From the NCBI RefSeq assembly GCF_048270095.1, contig NZ_JBLWTL010000002.1, positions 62,001 to 126,000 on the forward strand: a DNA stretch of 64,000 nt. Reading direction: 5' to 3'. Every line of letters starts with the position of its first letter. Within the stretch, counting starts at the first letter, position 1. Made by a program: the position numbers and the translations under genes. The notes under the pieces are model-generated. The model was not told the origin of the DNA. It searched no databases and saw only the letters and a list, made by a program, of their open reading frames with translations. Below are positions 1 through 8,983 of the stretch, one piece after another. This stretch comes from Maricaulis sp048270095 (GTDB lineage: Bacteria > Pseudomonadota > Alphaproteobacteria > Caulobacterales > Maricaulaceae).

Positions 1-19
1 AGCGGAACCCGCTGCCGGC

Positions 20-529
20 TTGCCGGCGATTTGTCTGATCGTGGCGCGTGGTCGCAATGGGGTCATCGGTACGCAAGGCGATCTGCCCTGGCGGCTGAGC
101 TCGGATCTCAAGCATTTCAAGGCCGTCACCAGCGGCAAGCCGATCATCATGGGCCGCAAGACCTGGGACAGCCTGCCCAGGCGGCCCTTGCCGGGACGGC
201 TGAATATCGTCGTCACCCGGCAGACCGGTTTCGCGGCCGAAGGCGGGCAGGTGGCGGGTGATCTCGGCACGGCCCTGGTGATGGCGGCGGCGCAGGCCCA
301 GGCCGATTCGGTCGACGAGGTTTTCGTGATTGGCGGCGCCCAGATCTATGCCGCGGCGCTGGGGCATGCCCACCGGCTTTATATCACAGAGGTCGAGGCC
401 GACCCGGCCGGCGATGCCGTCTTTCCGACCCTTGAGGCCGGGCAATGGTCGGAGATCTCCCGCGAGGTCCACGAGGCCGGGCCCGGCGATGAGTACAATT
501 TCGTTTGCCGGGTTCTGGAACGGGTCTGA
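20..529 (+). CDS. folA: Dihydrofolate reductase
   Basis: Reduces dihydrofolate to tetrahydrofolate with NADPH, feeding thymidylate and one-carbon metabolism in the cytosol. The 169-residue product has the family pattern throughout: an N-terminal LIVARGRNGVIG strand/loop, the Met20-type loop LPWRLSSDLKHFK, the NADPH-binding IMGRKTWDSLP segment, and VIGGAQIY near residue 105. Length is normal for a bacterial chromosomal FolA. The start shown is a TTG at position 20. The frame is still open back to the window edge, so the true start may be slightly upstream and outside the window. The hflK-hflC operon follows about 110 bp downstream in the same direction. Confidence 0.95.
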   Translation: MPAICLIVARGRNGVIGTQGDLPWRLSSDLKHFKAVTSGKPIIMGRKTWDSLPRRPLPGRLNIVVTRQTGFAAEGGQVAGDLGTALVMAAAQAQADSVDEVFVIGGAQIYAAALGHAHRLYITEVEADPAGDAVFPTLEAGQWSEISREVHEAGPGDEYNFVCRVLERV

Positions 530-637
530 GCCCGGAGGGCGGGATTGGCAGCCTGCACGTCCCCCCCGATTACCCTTGAACCTTTGCCCGCAAACGTTCA
601 TCTATTGACGCAATGTATCGAGAGGAATGAAGCATCC

Positions 638-1798
638 ATGCCCTGGAACGATAATACCGGCGGTAGCGGCGGCGGCGGAGGCCCTTGGGGCTCAGGCGGC
701 GGCAATAACGGAAATGGACAAAATCCCTGGGGCCGCAGGCCCGAAGGTGGCGGCGGTGGTGGCGGTCAGGAGCCGCCCGATCTCGACGAAGTTGTGCGCC
801 AGTTGCAGCGCAGCTTCCGGGGCATGTTCGGCGGCGGCGGTAAATCCGGCGGCAAGGATGGCGGCAAGGGCGGCGGTGTGTTCGGCGTTGGCCTCGTACT
901 GGCAATCCTGATCGGTGTCTGGTTCCTGCTTCCCGGCAGTGGCTGGTATCAGGTCGGACCCAACCAGAACGGTGTCGTGCTGCGCTTTGGCGAATACAGC
1001 CGGACCACTCCGCCCGGCCTGCATTTCAAATTCCCGACCCCGGTCGAGACGGTCTTCCTGCCCGAAGTGACGACGACCAATACCCTCTCCATCGGCGCCG
1101 GCTCTGAAGGACAGATGCTGACGCGCGACCAGAATATCGTCGATATCGATTTTGCCGTGCAGTGGCGCGTCAATCTGGGTTATCCCAACGGCGTTCGCGA
1201 CTATCTGTTCAATGTCCGCAACCCGGAAAATACGGTTCGTGCGGTCGCCGAAAGCGCCATGCGCGAAGTGATCGGTTCTTCGAACCTGCAATACATCATC
1301 ACCGAGGGCCGCGGCGAAGTTTCGCGCCGGACCAAGGAATTGCTGCAGGCAACGCTCGATGAATACACGGCGGGTGTCGAGATCCTCGAGGTCAACCTTC
1401 AGACCGCCCAGCCACCTGCCAGCGTGATCGACGCCTTCCGTGATGTGGATGTCGCCGAGCAGGATGCTGAACGTCTGCGTCTGGAAGCCACCTCCTATTC
1501 CAACCGGGTTATCCCGGAAGCGCGTGGTGATGCGGCCCGTCTGGGCGAGGCAGCCCAGGGTTATCGCGACTCGGTGATCGCCGAGGCGCAAGGCCAGGCT
1601 GATCGTTTCCTGTCGATCTATCAGGAATATGTGCAGGCGCCGGAAGTGACGCGTCACCGCATGTATCTGGAAACCATGGAGGGCGTATTGCGCGATTCCG
1701 ACCTGACCATTCTCGATAGTCAGTCCGGCGCCGTGCCCTATCTCCCGCTTGACCAGCTTGGTCAGAACCGCACTCGCAGTCAGGGGAATAACCAATGA
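638..1798 (+). CDS. hflK: HflK, FtsH-associated SPFH membrane protein
   Basis: Forms with HflC the large SPFH ring that surrounds and modulates the FtsH protease at the inner membrane. The 386-residue product starts with a Gly/Asn-rich cytoplasmic tail (MPWNDNTGGSGGG), followed by one transmembrane segment around residues 85-105 and an SPFH/band-7 domain with VGPNQNGVVLRFGEY and PGLHFKFP. It ends in an alanine/glutamate-rich coiled coil. I chose the ATG at 638 because AGAGGA lies at 621-626, and the polyglycine start is typical of HflK; an upstream TTG at 545 would add an unconserved tail. The stop overlaps the hflC start as ATGA. Confidence 0.95.
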   Translation: MPWNDNTGGSGGGGGPWGSGGGNNGNGQNPWGRRPEGGGGGGGQEPPDLDEVVRQLQRSFRGMFGGGGKSGGKDGGKGGGVFGVGLVLAILIGVWFLLPGSGWYQVGPNQNGVVLRFGEYSRTTPPGLHFKFPTPVETVFLPEVTTTNTLSIGAGSEGQMLTRDQNIVDIDFAVQWRVNLGYPNGVRDYLFNVRNPENTVRAVAESAMREVIGSSNLQYIITEGRGEVSRRTKELLQATLDEYTAGVEILEVNLQTAQPPASVIDAFRDVDVAEQDAERLRLEATSYSNRVIPEARGDAARLGEAAQGYRDSVIAEAQGQADRFLSIYQEYVQAPEVTRHRMYLETMEGVLRDSDLTILDSQSGAVPYLPLDQLGQNRTRSQGNNQ

Positions 1799-2676
1799 TC
1801 CGCACCCTCGGAATAATCATCCTGTTCGGCGTCGTCTTCGTCGGGCTGCAGAGCGTCTATACGGTGAATGAACTCCAGCAGGCGCTGATCCTGCGCGTTG
1901 GTGAGCCGGTCGATGCTGTCAATGAAGCGGGCGATGAAGATCCCGGCCTGCACTTCAAGCTGCCCTTCATCATGGATGTGCTGATGTTCGACAAGCGCAA
2001 TCTGGAATTCGACATGAGCCCGGAAGAAATCCAGGCGTCGGACCAGGTTCGCCTCGTCGTTGACGCCTTTCTGCGATACCGGATCGTCGATCCCCTGCGC
2101 TTCTACCAGACCGTCGGAAATGAGCGTGGGGCCCAGTCGCGCCTGCGCTCGATCATGGATGATAGCTTGCGCGGTGTGATCGCCTCGATCCCGTCCCAGG
2201 AAGTTGTCTCCGGTCAACGTGCCGAATTGATGGACCGGGTCCAGGCCGCGGTCGAAGCCCAGGTCGGCCGGCAAAATCTCGGTATCGAAGTGGTCGATGT
2301 GCGCATTCTTCGTGCTGACCTGCCGCAGCAGATCGCCGAACGCGTCTTCCAGCGCATGCGCTCGGAGCGTGAACAGCGCGCCGCGCAAATCCGCGCCGTC
2401 GGTGCCCAGCAGGCCCAGGAAATCCAGGCTGATGCCGATCGTCAGGGCCTGATCATCCGGGCTGAAGCGCGCGCAGATGCGGAACGGATCATGGGTGAGG
2501 GCGATGCCCAGCGTAACGCCATCTATGCGGCGGCATATGGCCGAGATCCTGAATTCTTCGCCTTCTATCGCTCGATGATCGCTTACCAGGAAGCGATCGG
2601 GGCCGGGACGCCGATTGTCGTCGCACCGGATTCGGAATTCTTCGACTATTTCCGTAGCGAGACAGGTCGTAACTAG
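1795..2676 (+). CDS. hflC: HflC, FtsH-associated SPFH membrane protein
   Basis: Partner of HflK in the FtsH-regulating membrane complex. The 293-residue protein opens with an uncleaved membrane anchor (LGIIILFGVVFVGLQSVYTV), then an SPFH domain with NELQQALILRVGEP and PGLHFKLPF. Its C-terminal helix is rich in Ala, Gln and Glu. The conserved DVRILRADLP and YGRDPEFFAFYRSM segments are typical of HflC. It is translationally coupled to hflK by a 4-bp overlap and followed after 2 bp by a DUF2065 gene, an order common in Alphaproteobacteria. Confidence 0.95.
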   Translation: MIRTLGIIILFGVVFVGLQSVYTVNELQQALILRVGEPVDAVNEAGDEDPGLHFKLPFIMDVLMFDKRNLEFDMSPEEIQASDQVRLVVDAFLRYRIVDPLRFYQTVGNERGAQSRLRSIMDDSLRGVIASIPSQEVVSGQRAELMDRVQAAVEAQVGRQNLGIEVVDVRILRADLPQQIAERVFQRMRSEREQRAAQIRAVGAQQAQEIQADADRQGLIIRAEARADAERIMGEGDAQRNAIYAAAYGRDPEFFAFYRSMIAYQEAIGAGTPIVVAPDSEFFDYFRSETGRN

Positions 2677-2678
2677 GC

Positions 2679-2867
2679 GTGTTGACGGCCTTGCTTGTCG
2701 GTGTGGGCGTCGCTCTGGCGCTTGAGGGGGCGGCCTATGCGCTGGCCCCCGACGCGATGAAGCGATTTCTGCTCCAGATTCTGGATATGCCGGGCGACCA
2801 GCTGCGCATTGCGGGGCTGGTCGCCCTGGTGTCCGGGGTGGCGCTGGTGGCTTTCCTCGGCCCCTGA
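2679..2867 (+). CDS. DUF2065 (YjeT-like) small membrane protein
   Basis: A 62-residue protein with two hydrophobic helices, roughly residues 1-20 and 42-60, separated by a short polar loop (DAMKRFLLQILDMPGDQLR). This matches the DUF2065/YjeT family in size and pattern, and genes of this family often follow hflC. It begins with GTG two bases after the hflC stop, so it is probably translated from the same message. Its function is unknown; the neighbourhood suggests it sits in the membrane near the HflKC-FtsH complex, but that is inference. Confidence 0.8.
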   Translation: MLTALLVGVGVALALEGAAYALAPDAMKRFLLQILDMPGDQLRIAGLVALVSGVALVAFLGP

Positions 2868-3011
2868 CCGAGCGCGTTTCGACCCTGGCTGACGCGTGAC
2901 CGCTTTGTCATCGCAATGACAATCACGTCACAATGCTTGCGGCACAGGGCTGCGAGGCGCTATCAATCAATGTGTAAAGAACGGTATTCCCAATTCGGAT
3001 CGGTTGAGTTC

Positions 3012-4400
3012 ATGCGTCGTCTGTTTGCCCTCGTCTTGCTGTTTGTCCTGCCCGCGACCGCCCTGGCGCATCCGGGATCGGGCGGCTTTGCCGATCTGGC
3101 CGAGGGGCTTTCGCCGGCCGTTGTGAATATCGCCGCGGCGCAGCGCCTCAATGCCGGCGAGGGCCTGCCCTCCTTTCCCGAAGGCTCGCCGCTCGAGCGT
3201 TTCAATGAAATTTTCGGCGACGCTCCGCGCATCGCCAATTCGCTGGGCTCCGGCTTCATCATCGATGAGACCGGCCTGGTGGTGACCAATAATCACGTCA
3301 TCGACGGGGCCGACGAAGTCGAGGTCGCCCTGCCCGATGGCCGTGTCTTCGCGGCCGAGGTCATCGGCATTGATCCGGTGACCGATCTCGCCGTCTTGCG
3401 GATGATGAATGTTCACGAGGCGCTGCCGCATGTCAGCTTCGGTGACAGTGACCGCGCGCGTGTCGGCGACTGGGTGATCGCGATCGGCAATCCATTCGGC
3501 TTGGGTGGCACATTGACCGCCGGTGTCGTCTCGGCGCGTGGCCGGGAGGCTGGCGGGCGCTATGATGATTACATCCAGACCGATGTCGCCATCAATACCG
3601 GCAATTCGGGCGGCCCGCTCTTCAATATGGATGGCGATGTCATCGGCGTGAATACGCTGATCCTCTCGCCGACCGGGGCCAGCGTCGGCATTTCGCTCTC
3701 CATCCCGTCCAATATCGCAACCCGTGTCGTCGCGCAGCTGATCGAGTTCGGTGAAACCCGTCGCGGCTGGCTCGGTGTCAGCGTCCAGCCGGTGACGCCG
3801 GAACTGGCGGAAAGCTTCGAGCTCGACTCGCCGCATGGCGCGATCATCTCGCGCGTCGAGCCGGGTGGCCCTGCCGCGGCTGCTGATTTGCGCACCGGCG
3901 ATCTGGTGGTCAGCTTTGATGGCCGCCGCGTGCGCGACAGCCGCAGTTTTCCCCGCCTGGTGGCCGAGACTGAAATCGGTCTGGTCGCAGAGATCGGGAT
4001 TATCCGTCGCGATCGCCCGATGACATTGCGCGTCACCGTCGGTGAACTGGCAACAACGGCAGGTGATGCAGCCCCGGCAACCGCCAATTCACCCGTCCTC
4101 ACCCCCGAACAGAGCCAGGGCAATAGCGTGCGCGGCATGACGCTGGCGGCGCTCGATACCGCGTCGCGCCGCCGTTTCCGGGTCCATCCCGACGCGACCG
4201 GCGTACTGGTCACCGAAGTCGCGGCGAGCAGCGATGCTGCCGGCAAGGTGCGCCCGGGTGACGTGATTGAAGAGGTCGAGTTCACGCGGGTCAGCTCGAT
4301 CGAGGATATCCGCCGTATCGTTGATGGTATCCCGACCGGCCCGGTGCGCTTCCAGCTCAATCGCGGCGGTCAATACGTGCTGCAATCCATCCGGCCGTGA
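3012..4400 (+). CDS. degP: Periplasmic Do/HtrA-family serine protease
   Basis: Periplasmic quality-control protease/chaperone of the trypsin-like Do family. From the ATG at 3012 the 462-residue precursor has a signal peptide (MRRLFALVLLFVLPATALA) and a protease domain with the triad His95 (TNNHVIDGA), Asp125 (DPVTDLAVL) and Ser199 (NTGNSGGPL). Two PDZ domains follow, around residues 255-350 and 375-460; the second is more divergent. An upstream ATG at 2916 would bury the signal peptide, so it is unlikely. The stop overlaps the miaA start. The symbol is by family; DegQ or DegS-like orthology cannot be settled here. Confidence 0.92.
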   Translation: MRRLFALVLLFVLPATALAHPGSGGFADLAEGLSPAVVNIAAAQRLNAGEGLPSFPEGSPLERFNEIFGDAPRIANSLGSGFIIDETGLVVTNNHVIDGADEVEVALPDGRVFAAEVIGIDPVTDLAVLRMMNVHEALPHVSFGDSDRARVGDWVIAIGNPFGLGGTLTAGVVSARGREAGGRYDDYIQTDVAINTGNSGGPLFNMDGDVIGVNTLILSPTGASVGISLSIPSNIATRVVAQLIEFGETRRGWLGVSVQPVTPELAESFELDSPHGAIISRVEPGGPAAAADLRTGDLVVSFDGRRVRDSRSFPRLVAETEIGLVAEIGIIRRDRPMTLRVTVGELATTAGDAAPATANSPVLTPEQSQGNSVRGMTLAALDTASRRRFRVHPDATGVLVTEVAASSDAAGKVRPGDVIEEVEFTRVSSIEDIRRIVDGIPTGPVRFQLNRGGQYVLQSIRP

Positions 4401-5314
4401 CGCGCTGCCTGCTGATTGCGGGACCGACGGCGGCGGGCAAGACCGCCCTGGCCCTGGCGGCCGCCGAAGCGCTCGATGGCGAGATCATCAATGCCGATTC
4501 GATGCAGATCTATGCCGGTCTGGCGCTGATCACGGCGCAACCGGGCGCGGTCGATTTCGCGCGCGCGCCGCATCATCTTTTTGGCAGTGTTGACCCGGCC
4601 GAACGCTGGTCGGTCGGACATTGGGCCGGGGCGGCACTGTCGCTGATCAGGGACATTCGCGGGCGCGGCCGCACGCCGATCCTGGTGGGCGGCACCGGTC
4701 TCTATTTTCTGGCCCTGACCAAAGGTCTGGCTCCGGTGCCCGAGATTGATCCCGACACCCGCCGCCATGTGGCAGAGCTGATCGCGGCCTCGGGGCCGGA
4801 GGGTTTGCGCCGTGAGGCGGAGCGGTTGGACCCGGTCGCGGCGGCGCGCATCAAGCCGGCCGATCTGCAACGCCTGAGCCGGATTGTCGAAGTCGGCTAT
4901 GCGACCGGCGAACCGCTGACAGCTTTCCATGCCGATACCCGGCCCATGCTTGACGCGGCGGACTGGCGCGGCATCGCCATCATCCCTGAGCGCCAGGCTC
5001 TGTATGACCGGATCGACCGGCGTTTTGAGCTGATGCTGGAGGCGGGGGCGCTCGACGAGGTGCGCGCCTTCGCCCGCCTCGGTCTGGATCCGCTCCTGCC
5101 AGCCAGCAAGGCGTTGGGCGTGCCGCCCCTGTTGGCGCATCTGCGCGGCGAGATCGGGTTGGCCGCGGCGGTGGCGCTGGCGCAACGGGATTCGCGTCGC
5201 TACGCCAAACGGCAATTGACCTGGCTTCGCAATCAACAGGCGGACTGGCCCCGCATTCATGCGCTCGACGCCGCCGCGCCGCGACGTGAGCTGGCCGCCA
5301 TCCTGGCGCGTTGA
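4397..5314 (+). CDS. miaA: tRNA dimethylallyltransferase
   Basis: Transfers a dimethylallyl group to N6 of adenosine 37 in tRNAs that read UNN codons. The 305-residue product has the P-loop GPTAAGKT near its start, NADSMQIY with the base-recognising Asp/Ser, the HHLFGSVDP segment, and LVGGTGLY. Its length is normal for the family. It begins at a GTG that overlaps the protease stop codon by 4 bp, giving translational coupling. Downstream is an 80-bp gap before the KARI homologue. Confidence 0.95.
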   Translation: MTRCLLIAGPTAAGKTALALAAAEALDGEIINADSMQIYAGLALITAQPGAVDFARAPHHLFGSVDPAERWSVGHWAGAALSLIRDIRGRGRTPILVGGTGLYFLALTKGLAPVPEIDPDTRRHVAELIAASGPEGLRREAERLDPVAAARIKPADLQRLSRIVEVGYATGEPLTAFHADTRPMLDAADWRGIAIIPERQALYDRIDRRFELMLEAGALDEVRAFARLGLDPLLPASKALGVPPLLAHLRGEIGLAAAVALAQRDSRRYAKRQLTWLRNQQADWPRIHALDAAAPRRELAAILAR

Positions 5315-5407
5315 TCGCCGGGTTGCCGGCAAAAAGGTGCGCTGTGCTGGACTTGGGGCGTGAGCCTGCGTCCTATCGGCTGACCGCAGACGAGGATGAT
5401 TCTGCCC

Positions 5408-6412
5408 ATGACTCCGGACACGACTGAACCGCTCTACACCCGCGATATCGATCCTGGCCCGATCACCAGCCGCAAGCTTGCCCTGGTCGGTTATGGCAAT
5501 CATGGGCGCTCGCACGCGCTGTGCCTGCGCGATAGTGGCGTGTCGCAGATCCGCATTGCGCTGCGCGCCGGTTCGGCCTCTCGGGCCAAGGCCGAGGCAG
5601 ACGGGTTTGAGGTCGTCACCGTGGCCGAGGCTGCCGCCTGGGCCGATGCGATCGCCCTGCTGGCCGCTGATGAAGCGCACCGGCAGATCTGGACGCAGGA
5701 CATTCTGCCCCATCGCAAGCCGGGCCAGGCGCTGATCGTCTGCCATGGTTTTTCGGTGCATTACGGAATGATCGAGGCGCCGGCCGATGCCGACATCATC
5801 CTCGCCGCGGCCAAGGGGCCAGGCGGCGCCGTGAGGGAGGAATTCCTCAAGGGCCGCGGACTGATCGGCTTCTGGGCCGTGCACCAGGATGCCAGTGGCC
5901 AGGCGCGGGCGCTGGCGCTGGCCTATCTGGCTGCAATCGGGTCGGGCAATGTCGGGATTTTCCCGACCACATTCCGCGAGGAAACCGTGTCCGACCTGTT
6001 CGGCGAACAGGTCGTGCTGGTGGGCGGCATGGTGGCACTGGCCAAGGCGAGTTTCACGCGGCTGACGGCGGCCGGCGTCAGTGAGCGCATGGCCTATATC
6101 GATTGCGTACATGAGCTGAAATATCTCGCTGACCTGATTCAGGCGCGCGGTATTGCCGGCATGTATGAGGCGATTTCCGATACCGCTGAATTCGGTGCCC
6201 GCGAGATCGAGGATGCGATTGCCGGGCCCGAATTGCTCAAGGTGTTCGACGGCGCGATGGAGGCTATCGAGTCCGGCCGCTTCGCGCGCAAATGGGTCGA
6301 GCGCTATGAATCGGGCGACCGGCTGCAGGCTGAACGGGCGCGTGATCGAACTTTGCCGATCGAGGCGGCCGGCGCCGAATTGCGCTCAAGGCTTGGCACC
6401 GCCACGAAATAG
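5408..6412 (+). CDS. ilvC: Ketol-acid reductoisomerase homologue (divergent class I)
   Basis: Class I KARI fold, the enzyme of branched-chain amino acid synthesis that isomerises and reduces acetohydroxyacids. From ATG 5408 (GAGGA at 5392-5396; an in-frame ATG at 5396 is also possible) the 334-residue protein has a Rossmann motif VGYGNHGRSHA, His113 (CHGFSVHYG), Lys136 (KGPG), and the metal-binding DLFGE (Asp196, Glu200). The C-terminal knot has CVHELKYL and AISDTAEFG. It departs from the usual GYGSQGHAHA fingerprint, and the first C-terminal metal-ligand Glu is Asp232. It may be a diverged paralogue, and no ilvB/ilvN genes lie nearby. Confidence 0.85.
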   Translation: MTPDTTEPLYTRDIDPGPITSRKLALVGYGNHGRSHALCLRDSGVSQIRIALRAGSASRAKAEADGFEVVTVAEAAAWADAIALLAADEAHRQIWTQDILPHRKPGQALIVCHGFSVHYGMIEAPADADIILAAAKGPGGAVREEFLKGRGLIGFWAVHQDASGQARALALAYLAAIGSGNVGIFPTTFREETVSDLFGEQVVLVGGMVALAKASFTRLTAAGVSERMAYIDCVHELKYLADLIQARGIAGMYEAISDTAEFGAREIEDAIAGPELLKVFDGAMEAIESGRFARKWVERYESGDRLQAERARDRTLPIEAAGAELRSRLGTATK

Positions 6413-6472
6413 ACAATAAATCTGTTCATCTCTGTCATCTACAGGGACATGAAATCAATTGTGGGGACAAAG

Positions 6473-6979
6473 ATGGCATTCAATCCGGTCAAGGAGCGCC
6501 GCTACGGCGAACCGAAAGAAGTCGTGGCGCGCGTGTTCGAGGAAGTCGGGGGGATCCCCGAGGTGATGAACCTGCTCGAGCTCAGCCGGACCCGTGTCTA
6601 TGCGCTCGCCGATCCTGATTCCAGCAATGAAATTTCCTATGCCCGTATCGCACGGCTGACCGAATCCGGCGCCACCGCAGCGGCCCAGCATCTCGCGGCG
6701 CTGGCCGGCGGGATCTTCGTGCCGGTCGACAAGGCGGCCGACGCCAACTGGCTGTCACTGGCGGGCGATGCCAGCCGCGGCAATGCGCGCAATATCGCAG
6801 CCCTGATGGATTCGCTGGGTGAAACCGAACGCTCTCCCGGTGTTGTCGACCAGCAGGAAGCGCGTGAAATTCTCAAATTGCTGGACGAACAGCTGGGCGT
6901 CCTGGCCTTGCAGCGTGCCAAGTTGACAGCGATCGCTGCGGGCGAGTTGCCGGACGAAACAGGCCAGGCTGACGGATGA
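6473..6979 (+). CDS. Hypothetical protein, possible helix-turn-helix regulator
   Basis: I do not recognise this 168-residue protein with certainty. Residues 25-60 (EEVGGIPEVMNLLELSRTRV and the following segment) resemble the helix-turn-helix of phage CII-like or Cro-like regulators, in which a short sequence checks operator DNA. The C-terminal third (EAREILKLLDEQLGVLALQRAKL) is a likely amphipathic oligomerisation helix. The start is uncertain: ATG 6473 has GGGGAC about seven bases upstream, whereas ATG 6449 has a ribosome site too close to it. It lies alone between the KARI homologue and a VTT membrane protein, with no other phage genes around. Confidence 0.6.
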   Translation: MAFNPVKERRYGEPKEVVARVFEEVGGIPEVMNLLELSRTRVYALADPDSSNEISYARIARLTESGATAAAQHLAALAGGIFVPVDKAADANWLSLAGDASRGNARNIAALMDSLGETERSPGVVDQQEAREILKLLDEQLGVLALQRAKLTAIAAGELPDETGQADG

Positions 6980-7045
6980 TCTGCGTTGCAGGCGCGCGGA
7001 TCCGTGTTTAGTTAGCTCGCATCTTGTCCTTGGGTACCGGAGAGA

Positions 7046-7786
7046 ATGAACGCTCTGATTCAATTCATGTTGCGCCTTGATGCGCGGGCCGCGCGCGCGA
7101 TCGGCGTCTCCATCGCCCTGTTCGCGTGCGTCGCGGCCGTGTTCGTTATCGGACGTTTCGTGCTCGATATCGGGCCGGGTGCGATTGACGAGTGGTTCGA
7201 TTCTGCGGCCAGCCGCTGGTATGCGCTGCCGCTGACGATCCTCGTCTTCATCGCCCTGTCCTTTCTCGGTGCTCCGCAATTTGGCTTGATGGCAGCCGCC
7301 ATCGTCGCCTTCGGACCGCAGACCGGTTTCATCTACGCCTGGATTGCCACCCTGGCGGCGGCGACCGTCAATTATTTTCTCGGACGCTGGTTTGGCGCCG
7401 GCCTGCTGGCCCGGTTCGGCGGCGATTGGGCCAACCGGATTTCCGATTTCATAGGTCGTAATGGCCTGTTGGCGAGCATGATCGTGCGCTGGGTCCCATC
7501 CGGGCCCTTCATTGTCGTCAATATGGGCTTTGGCATCGCGCGCACGCCGTATTGGGCCTTCGGTCTGGGCACACTACTGGGGACGGGGCCGAAGCTGTTG
7601 GTTGTTGCCCTGGCAGGCCAAAGCATCCTGGCCATGATGAGCGAGGGACAGTTGCTGCTGGGCCTGACCCTGGCGCTCGCGGTGGCAGGCTGGATCGGCA
7701 TGATGCTTGTCGCCCGCCGCTGGTTGCGGCGGAACCGGCCGGTCGAGGGGGCAGAGCCGCCAGCGAAACATGAGGCGGAGCCCTAG
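7046..7786 (+). CDS. VTT-domain (TVP38/DedA-like) membrane protein
   Basis: A 246-residue polytopic inner-membrane protein of the TVP38/TMEM64 (VTT, SNARE-associated Golgi) family. Hydrophobic segments lie around residues 18-40, 58-80, 88-112, 150-175 and 195-222. The family core is visible as FGPQTGFIYAWIATLAAA, FLGRWFG and a glycine/proline-rich VRWVPSGPFIVVNMGFG re-entrant region. Proteins of this group are linked to lipid scrambling and membrane homeostasis, but the substrate here is unknown. ATG 7046 has a GGAGAG site just upstream. It is separated from mreB by about 125 bp. Confidence 0.85.
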   Translation: MNALIQFMLRLDARAARAIGVSIALFACVAAVFVIGRFVLDIGPGAIDEWFDSAASRWYALPLTILVFIALSFLGAPQFGLMAAAIVAFGPQTGFIYAWIATLAAATVNYFLGRWFGAGLLARFGGDWANRISDFIGRNGLLASMIVRWVPSGPFIVVNMGFGIARTPYWAFGLGTLLGTGPKLLVVALAGQSILAMMSEGQLLLGLTLALAVAGWIGMMLVARRWLRRNRPVEGAEPPAKHEAEP

Positions 7787-7910
7787 CCGGTCAAGCCAGG
7801 CAGTATGCGTTTGAACTTGCGTACCCCTTGCAATATGGCGCGGGGCGTCGCACAACAAAAAAAGCTTTCCCGCGGCATTGCCGCCACACCCCTCGAAACC
7901 AGCGCGCTCA

Positions 7911-8951
7911 ATGTTCAACTATCTTTTCGGCTTACTTTCTGCAGATATCGCCATCGATCTTGGTACTGCCAACACGCTCGTCTACGTCAAGGGACGCGGT
8001 GTCGTGCTCAATGAGCCATCGGTGGTCGCCTACAAGGTCGAGAAAGGGCGTAAATACGTCCAGGCAGTCGGGGCGGAAGCCAAGCTGATGCTGGGCAAGA
8101 CGCCGGGCAATGTTGAAGCGATCCGGCCGATGCGTGATGGCGTCATCGCCGATTTCGACGTCGCCGAGGAAATGATCAAGCATTTCATCCAGAAAGTGCA
8201 CAATCGCCGTTCCATGGTGAGCCCGCAGGTCGTGATTTGCGTGCCGTCCGGCGCGACCGCCGTTGAACGCCGCGCCATTCATGAATCCGCTCTCGGTGCC
8301 GGTGCCCGCAAAGTCTATCTGATCGACGAACCCATGGCCGCTGCGGTCGGCGCCGGTCTGCCGATCGATGAGCCGACCGGTTCGATGATCGTCGATATCG
8401 GTGGCGGTACGACGGAAGTCGCCGTGATGTCGCTGTCGGGGATCGTCTATTCGCGCTCGGTCCGCGTTGGCGGCGACAAGATGGATGAATCCATCATCAA
8501 TTACATCCGCCGCTCGGCCAATCTCCTGATTGGTGAAACCAGCGCTGAGCGGATCAAGAAGGAAATCGGCTCGGCCATGCCGCCGGTCAAGGGCGAAGGC
8601 CTGACCCTGGATATCAAGGGGCGTGACCTGATGAATGGTGTGCCGCGCGAAATCTCGATCACCGAGGCGATGATTGCCGATGCGCTCTCCGAGCCGGTCG
8701 AGCAGATCGTCGAAGCCGTGAAGCAGGCGCTCGAGGCGACACCGCCCGAGCTGGCCGCAGACATCGTCGACAAGGGCATTGTGCTCACCGGCGGCGGCGC
8801 ATTGTTGCGCAATCTCGATACCGAGCTGCGTGAACGGACCGGCCTGCCGGTCTGTCTCGCCGATGATCCACTGTCCTGCGTTGTGCTGGGCTGTGGCAAG
8901 GCGGTTGAAGATCTTAAGCTTTGGCGCCCCATTCTGTCTGAAGCGGTCTAG
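7911..8951 (+). CDS. mreB: MreB, rod-shape actin homologue
   Basis: Bacterial actin that organises lateral cell-wall synthesis under the inner membrane. The 346-residue product begins MFNYLFGLLSADIAIDLGTA, giving the membrane-binding tip and phosphate-1 loop. It continues with the phosphate-2 motif VDIGGGTTEVAVMSL and the adenosine motif LTGGGALLRNLD. Length and ATG 7911 match orthologues; an in-frame start at 7878 would add an unconserved leader. It is the first gene of the mreB-mreC-mreD-mrdA-rodA run, which spans 5.6 kb with short gaps or overlaps. Confidence 0.97.
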   Translation: MFNYLFGLLSADIAIDLGTANTLVYVKGRGVVLNEPSVVAYKVEKGRKYVQAVGAEAKLMLGKTPGNVEAIRPMRDGVIADFDVAEEMIKHFIQKVHNRRSMVSPQVVICVPSGATAVERRAIHESALGAGARKVYLIDEPMAAAVGAGLPIDEPTGSMIVDIGGGTTEVAVMSLSGIVYSRSVRVGGDKMDESIINYIRRSANLLIGETSAERIKKEIGSAMPPVKGEGLTLDIKGRDLMNGVPREISITEAMIADALSEPVEQIVEAVKQALEATPPELAADIVDKGIVLTGGGALLRNLDTELRERTGLPVCLADDPLSCVVLGCGKAVEDLKLWRPILSEAV

Positions 8952-8983
8952 TCTGCCGGGTCATGCAAGGGCAGGAGTGAGTC

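Noticed and set aside
4370..6112. A 580-codon open frame on the minus strand across miaA and the KARI gene
   Set aside because: It lies wholly opposite two conserved genes, its translation has no recognisable domain and is rich in Arg/Gln/His as expected for an antisense frame in GC-rich DNA.
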